A DNA stretch of 64,000 nucleotides from Mesodorylaimus sp. YZB2_4 (Eukaryota > Nematoda > Enoplea > Dorylaimida > Dorylaimidae): the NCBI GenBank assembly GCA_030248295.1, contig JASANH010001726.1, positions 496,001 to 560,000 on the forward strand. The letters run 5' to 3'. How positions within the stretch are numbered: the first letter of the stretch is position 1; each line of letters opens with the position of its first letter. Of this stretch, positions 58,326-64,000 are shown piece after piece. The notes beneath the pieces were generated by a model, which was not told the origin of the DNA, made no database searches, and was given only the letters and a program-made list of their open reading frames with translations. Made by a program: the position numbers and the translations under genes.

Positions 58326-61300
58326 TTAATTCACGGTGTAACCACCATCTGCTCGGTTACTTGCTGATGCTTTTATTATGTCAGCAGCTGCACATGGCGC
58401 CACAGTGGCGACAGACGAAGTGATCGCTCCTGACTTGCCCAAGACTAGGTCTGCCAGTTTGACTCTAGTATCAGTGTTTAGAAAAAAGTAGAGAAAAGGG
58501 CTGGCAGTGAAAACCATTGTGAAGAAAATTGACATAAACAAATTAATGACCAGTTTCAGTGCCTCTGACATCGGTACATAAATGATAATGTGATAAATTA
58601 TCATGACCACTGTTTGTGGCGTGGCTATCAAAATACCTTGCAATGCCAGCAATGTTTCCAGCCGACGTTTTCTGGTATTTTCATTAGCTTGATTTAAAGT
58701 AGCTAGTATTTTACGCCTCAATTTGATAATTTTCACGCCAGTGACGATGTAGATAAGAATTATGCAAATGAAAAGGAATGGTTGAATACCCAGATCTACT
58801 ATTTGGTTATGCAAAACTGCTCCAGGCACACTCATATTGTAAAAATCAGTGGCCCCGTCCGCGTACAAAACGTATTCGCATGTCGTCGTGAACACGCACA
58901 AATTACTTGCCAGGGTGAACGTAGTAATTATCGCAAAGTGGGCGATCATCATTTTTCTGGTCCACAACTAAAAGACAGACACGTCAGCTGGGGTTTACGG
59001 TCCTCTAGCCACCACAGGGGGCGCGCTTCATTCAGCCCCATTCGACAAAAAAAAGAGATGGGCCCTGAGCGAGAATTGAACCCGCGTCCATAAATGCAAT
59101 ATACTGTGTAAGGGTATAAAGTTCCGATGGAAAGATGGGAAGCCAGGTCTGACATAGGGTCCCAAAACCCAACCTAACCCAAAACCCAGCCCATTTTTTG
59201 GGTCTTTGGGTTGGGTTGGGCTATTTACACAGGGTGGTTTTGGGTTGTGGAGGTTGACCTTTTTTCAAACCCAACCCCAAAAGAACCACTTTTCCACCTT
59301 GGGGTCAGCACAAGTATGTGGTTGATCGGCACAGCGTTTTGAAACCCCTGCGACATGATGTCCGGCGGTTTCGAATCGACAAGATCCTGGTGCTCCAAAA
59401 ACGTACCCAGTGTCCCCAGCTAGTCTGCTTCCACTTGTCAGTCTGACTGCGACAGAACTGAGAAATCGTCTTTCACTAAAAATCGAGCTCTCACTTGGTC
59501 TTTTGTCGACTCGCAGTCAGGGATTAGGTCAGCCAGGTCCTAATTTTGAAAGATTGAAAGTTAGGTCGGGTCAGAATCCATGAAGAAGCCTCTTGCTTTT
59601 TGGCAGGGGGTGGGCTTGAGATGTTTGCCGGGTTTAGAGAGTGATTTCTTGCCTTGAAACAGGTATTTCCTGCAAATTTATTCACAGACTACTGGGAACT
59701 TGTGTCTGAGAGAGGCCAATTTTGCAAAAATTTTGCCTCGGGGCCCCACATCCCACCCCCACTCGGGCGATTGGCGCTTATCCCCTCATCCCTCTAAATT
59801 ATTGCATATTTACGCCATTTTTTTGTTGGGCCCCTACGATCCTGAAATCTTGCGTAGCCGCCTGAACTGACGGAAGCCACTGCCACTGTACTGGCGGGCG
59901 CATATGATGACGGGAGACCAGCATCTCCCTGTTCGAGGAACAGGGCTTGCAAGATCTAACGATAAGTGCCCTGGTGAAAATGGACCCTAAGCTGGGGGAA
60001 TTTTATTTGAAACTTGCAGCTCGAAAAGGGAGTGGTCGTTGAGATGTGAGCAGGATACTTCTCAGGTCTCAGGTTGTTTTTTAGGGAGTCCAAATTTCGA
60101 ATTTGGAGGTGCAGTCAGATTAGCTCATGCCAGTTTATCACCTGTTAGATAAGTTGCTTCTGGTATCCCTGGAGATCTTTTTAAAGGTAGTTGAAGATGC
60201 GAGTAGGGCGTGACTCATTCAACCGCTCAAAAATGTGTTCATCGAAAGGTCAATGCTCACAATCAGAGTTATGTGGGCTGTCAAAATGTGCTACTCGGTG
60301 CCCTTGGGAGGCCAGGGAGGACTCTTCCACTAACCTCCCAAGTTGTCTTTCAAAGAAGACATTCGAGTAAAGCCACCATGCCAAGATTGCTTCCCCTCAG
60401 GTCGCTTAGTAAAGAATGACAGCATTTCACAGAAATGTGCGTCACAGATAAGATACGTGCAGATCTTGGGTCATCTTTGATCGATTCTCCCCCGTGTTTG
60501 AACAAAGCTGAGCACTTTTTCACTGTCGGTAATTTAGGTGCATCATTGCCATACACCAAGGCCATTCGATCAAAAATTTCTGCGGCCTTTGAAGCCTTCT
60601 TTTGTAAAAATCAAATTTGTTATCACTTCTCTGGCCCACCTCCACCTGGATGACCATATTTCAAGACCCCGTGAATGGATCAGCGTGATTTTTTGGAGGG
60701 GCTCCAGTGGGATGTGCGGCAGTGCAGTACGAATTTTGCTGCAGCAGCTCATACGGAAGGTACTCAGGCTACGGACTTTTTGAACTCCATACGTAACTTC
60801 ACCAAACAAAAGTGGTTTTGTGGGAGTTGTAGTCAATTTTTTAAAAAAAATATATGTTTTTATGGGTGGGGTTTGGGTTCACTAGCGAATGGGTTAGCGT
60901 TGACATTTTTAAAATGGGTTTGGGTTGGGTTTGACTTGAAAATTTTTGAGTTGGGTTTGGGTCGAACTAAGAAAACACATTGTCGGACCTGGATGCGATG
61001 TGCACTTGACCTGTAATCGCAGAAGCGCGTGTTCGATTTCCGCTGACTTGTGAGGGGTCGTGCTTTTTGTTATGTCTTTTGTTTGCATCTACGCATATCC
61101 GCGTGATGTAAGCCGCATCGCTTACCAGGTTATACAGCTTTGGATGAAGCAGTGCAGTCATTCGTTCAATGGCGATGTAGAGTTGGTGATAAAGGGCTCC
61201 AAACCAAGGTAGTCGGTCAACGCCACCGTACACTCTCTGCAACAGTCTGTCATCCGAGTGCTGGCTCATGTATTCTACTATCGCTGGAGACCAAATTGTT

Positions 61301-61482
61301 TTGATTAGACCAAATATTTCAACAAATCCGAGACTGATGCAAAATGTAAAAAATGGTTTGTTAAACGCATTTTTCGAATGTTTGATCAAGACTGACAGAA
61401 CAATTACATAGAGTGCCAGACCAACGCAGCCCGCTCCAAATAATACCCTATCTTGGAATATGGAGAAACAAGTAGCGCACAT
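58326..61482 (-). CDS. Chemoreceptor-like 7TM GPCR, two exons
   Basis: Exon 1 (61482-61126) and exon 2 (58967-58326) join in phase 0 (CTG-gtaagc, cttttag-TTG) to 332 residues. Exon 1 has TM1 (FGAGCVGLALYVIVLSVL), TM2 (FFTFCISLGFVEIFGLI) and TM3 ending AIERMTALLHPKLYN, the E/DRY equivalent. Exon 2 begins LWTRKMMIAH and holds TM4-TM7, with a TM5 LFICIILIYIVTG, a basic loop, TM6 LLALQGILIATPQTVVMI and TM7 FFTMVFTASPFLYFFLN (SPFLYF in place of NPxxY). The very short N-terminus and this layout recall nematode serpentine chemoreceptors. The 2.16-kb intron is almost filled by a transposable element (59143-60992); it splices cleanly on paper. Confidence 0.85.
59040..59125 (-). mobile_element. tRNA-like SINE remnant
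   Basis: On the minus strand a B-box-like GGGTTCAATTCTCGC is followed within 16 bases by a run of nine T, typical of a Pol III unit. No convincing A box upstream and no second copy in the window. Confidence 0.35.
59143..60992. mobile_element. 1.85-kb hAT-like element with GGGTTT-array ends
   Basis: Inverted ends CCAGGTCTGACA and TGTCGGACCTGG (11/12 matching) bound the element. CCCAAAACCCAACC arrays lie at the left (59160-59285) and complementary GGGTTTGGGTTGGG arrays at the right (60870-60965). Flanks ATGGGAAG and ATGCGATG match at 6 of 8, a weak 8-bp target duplication. It is inside the intron of the 58.3-61.5 kb receptor gene. Two independent smaller elements at either end would be an alternative. 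Confidence 0.6.
60430..60660 (-). pseudogene. mariner transposase helix-turn-helix fragment
   Basis: Reading the minus strand with one stop gives KEGFKGRRNF, then YGNDAPKLPTVKKCSALFKHG and GESIKDDPRSARI. This is the N-terminal mariner DNA-binding region, including its hallmark DDPRSGRP-like end. Nothing of the catalytic domain follows. It is a relic carried within the larger element. Confidence 0.7.
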
Positions 61483-63086
61483 TGTCAGAGTCTGCAAGCC
61501 GTCGAATACAAGATTAAGCTGGTAAATTTGCCGTCAGCAAAGCATAGAGCAAGCCTGAAATGCACACTGCAATAAAAGAAAAGTAGGCTCGGCTTGTTCA
61601 TGAAGCCGATAAATTCTACAGCCAATACCCTCACGCCTAAGCATAATTAATTTTGCTTTAGTTCAGCAGTGAGCTCCCTTTGTGGCCCCTCCGACCGAAC
61701 TCAGGCAACAATGAATTGCTTTTGTGCAGCAGTCTCAATTAGTGTGATCTAACAAGTTCAATATATATTTTAATAAATCTCTGTGCTACCACTTAAATTA
61801 ATTAGCGTCTGTCCAAAACATTCTTTACGGAGGAGCTCACTGAGTAAAGTGTAATACTGAAAAGAAATGGAGTTTGAAATAAATTTTACCGTGCGTTCAG
61901 TATGCGGGGCGTGGCGTGGCAGTCTCCTCACTATCGCATTTAGGCTAGAGTAGATTTCCGCGAGCGCTCTCATTTAGCACTCTGGAAACTCTGAACGGTG
62001 AAATATAAAAATTGACGGGAATTCAATTTCATTTTCAAAATAACAGCATTTAAATATTGGCGGCACATCAAAAAGCTGTAGACGATGATGGCGAGATGGA
62101 AGGGACATTGTCGGATTGGACATAAACTTGAAGTGACAGCTTACGCTGCAAAAGGGATTTCCTGACACTCAAAGAAGAGCCTAAAAATAAATTATGGACC
62201 TTGCAGATTTCACCATTCGAGGATCGCGTTGTAACCAAGCGTATCGAGAAGGTCACATACTGTACCAGTATGTGTTGCATGCGAGCGAGAGATTTTTAAG
62301 AGCGCAGGCGGCAGTAGTTCGGAATAATTCGAACGACGGCAAATAAAGCGAGCTGAACAGCAGGTACAAGAAATTTACTGTCTGCTGTAAACGACCGCAC
62401 GACCAGCTTCGGCCAAACCGCCGAACTGGTAAAACCAAACCAGGACCGCACCTGAACCAACCTGCATCTTATTTGTGCTCTGTGCCTTTTGTCGTATTGC
62501 GACTACAGCGTATCGCCTTTTGTCGAAACGACGACAGTAATGGCCCCTCGAGAAAGGACGACACCATGCAGTTAGGCGCCATATGGGATGATCGAAGTCG
62601 AAGGTGGCTGCCAAGAATTAAGAACAGCTTATAAAGTCTAATTGAGCTTGTTCTAATACCCCTTGGCTCATCCCCACACCCTTCCCCCCCCCCCCCCCCC
62701 CAAAAAAAAAAAATTTGGGCACCCTCAAACAGTGAGATTCACAACAACTTGAAACGCAGGCTTGAGAATGAATCGCTTTGTTATTTTTTTTAAGGTAATG
62801 CTGTTTGTGGAAAAACTTATTAAAATTGTGTGCAAGGTGTAGAAGCGGTGTTTCCTCACGCAAGCTGTGAGATACCAACAAAATAGAGCCTACCATCCCT
62901 CAGACACAGGGGAAAAGAGAAACAGATACACTGAGCTCATACAATGCCAATTTGGTAACTAGTTTAGACGAATTCGAGCTCTATTCTTGTTGACGAACTA
63001 ATTTGTGACGTATGTCGACGAGATAGAAGGGCCTTCTCGCTCATTGATCATTGAATCGAATGACCTAATGCGACATCACGTACACA
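61483..63086. other. Intergenic region, nothing recognised
   Basis: Upstream of the two-exon GPCR. A C run followed by an A run lies at 62687-62713. No exon or RNA gene could be supported. Confidence 0.4.
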
Positions 63087-63087
63087 G

Positions 63088-63302
63088 CTGGCGTACCTTC
63101 TACAAACCAAATGTCTCCTGGGGCTTCACATTTGACGATAAAGAATACGACTACTAGCGGACGCCCGAGCCCAGTGAAACGTTCGAGGACATGTGATACC
63201 CGTACACAAGCGGCGAAGACTGAAATCAGTCGAGCATATCAAGAATTAGTTGTGATCAGCGAATCTTTGGCCGACGTCGACCCTCCTGCTGGAGCTCACT
63301 AG
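63088..63302 (+). CDS. Possible terminal exon or small protein
   Basis: After an ACACAG acceptor-like site the frame reads 70 codons to TAG. It contains ATG at 63111 and a basic, Ser/Thr-rich sequence (GRPSPVKRSRTC, then AKTEISRAYQELVVISESL). The composition looks coding, but no family is recognised and no upstream exon was found. Treat as a candidate only. Confidence 0.2.
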
Positions 63303-63877
63303 TAAACCGATATTGTTTAGAGCCAAGACCGCGTGATCATATTCAACGAGTTTGGTCAATTATTCAAGTCAAACAAAGGTAAAGTAACCAGTTTTAAAGA
63401 AATGATAGAAGACGTGCTAGTGTTTCAGTGGATAACATTTTCTTCCTACCACACCATACTGTGTCGAGTAGTGATTAATTTCCTCCCCGTCATTGGCTCC
63501 CTTCTCTTCAATAGGCCATCTGACCAGCAGACTGGTCGGGCCATGCATCACGCTCCCACATTCGTGGTAGTTTTATGAGCTCTGTCACAAAATCAGCGAA
63601 AAAGTTTTCTAAGCATGAAAATCCTGACTGGAAACTATATCCAGAGTGCAAGTAATAAGCGAGCTCGGCTATATAGCATAACACAATTAAATAATATATA
63701 ATGCGGGGAGAGTTTTTGAGGGGAAGTTACACCTTCGTAAAACAGGGAAACTGAATGACATTAGATAAGAAAAGTGAATATCATATCTTGCCATTTGTAC
63801 CCTATTTATTTCTTATCTACATAAATGCCTCTCGTGAATTGTGCACGAAGCACCACTAAGTTTTCGATCCTTACAAC

Positions 63878-64000
63878 ATGCCAAGAAAATATCGCAACAC
63901 TACCACGCGTAAAAGATTGCCTTGTGCCATTCTTGCATTTTGCGTTTTCATTTTAGCCATTCCAATTATGTATGCCAAGTTTAATATCCGGGCGACACAA
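63878..64000 (+). CDS. Probable type II membrane protein, 5' end only
   Basis: ATG at 63878 opens 41 codons to the window edge. A basic cytosolic start (MPRKYRNTTTRKR) is followed by a single hydrophobic anchor (AILAFCVFILAIPIMYA) and then polar sequence. This is the plan of type II Golgi enzymes such as glycosyl- or sulfotransferases, but nothing beyond the anchor is visible, so the function is open. An AT-rich ATATATAATG lies about 180 bases upstream. Confidence 0.5.
   Translation, partial: MPRKYRNTTTRKRLPCAILAFCVFILAIPIMYAKFNIRATQ

Overview
This is a gene-sparse animal nuclear segment. The coding regions are split by short GT-AG introns (about 55-70 bp is common). The proteins are metazoan: the CCR4-NOT subunit CNOT2, a Tribbles pseudokinase, a Cys-loop receptor subunit, rhodopsin-like GPCRs, an SLC22-type carrier and NRF-6-like multispan acyltransferases. 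tRNA-derived SINEs, a FLYWCH-MULE, a mariner relic and many hAT-like miniature elements fill the gaps. NRF-6-like acyltransferases and these GPCR types are typical of ecdysozoan invertebrates. A tardigrade, mite or nematode-like animal would fit, but the species cannot be fixed from this sequence.

Layout. At 0.75-16.7 kb two copies of an NRF-6-like gene lie on the minus strand. The left copy has exons 1-3 and then runs off the left edge. The right copy keeps about eleven exons but has lost its signal-peptide exon sequence and its 3' end, and carries a MULE and a SINE in one intron. A 510-bp piece of the right copy is repeated in inverted orientation just beyond its truncated 3' end, between two oppositely oriented miniature elements. 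At 18.7-23.7 kb is a seven-exon CNOT2 gene (+) with a 600-bp foldback element in intron 4. At 27.2-28.9 kb is an intronless SLC22-like transporter (+). At 32.2-37.6 kb two convergent paralogous genes encode secreted, dibasic-site-rich precursors with an almost pure polycysteine segment; transposons and a SINE lie between them.

At 38.0-39.65 kb is a foldback element with a SINE inserted in one arm. It overlaps the end of a GPCR gene (39.6-40.7 kb, minus). Then follow, all on the minus strand, a complete six-exon nicotinic-receptor-like subunit (41.7-44.6 kb), a Tribbles pseudokinase (47.7-49.5 kb), an FMRFamide/myosuppressin-type GPCR (51.8-53.4 kb) and a two-exon chemoreceptor-like GPCR (58.3-61.5 kb) whose intron holds a 1.85-kb element with a mariner-transposase relic. 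The last 123 bases start a plus-strand gene for a probable type II membrane protein.

No operon logic links the genes; several act in neuronal or membrane signalling, but that may be chance. The most unusual content is the pair of polycysteine prepropeptide-like genes, the inverted gene-fragment copy that could give double-stranded RNA against its source gene, and a group of inverted-repeat elements whose ends are arrays of 5-8 bp motifs, each with its own motif.
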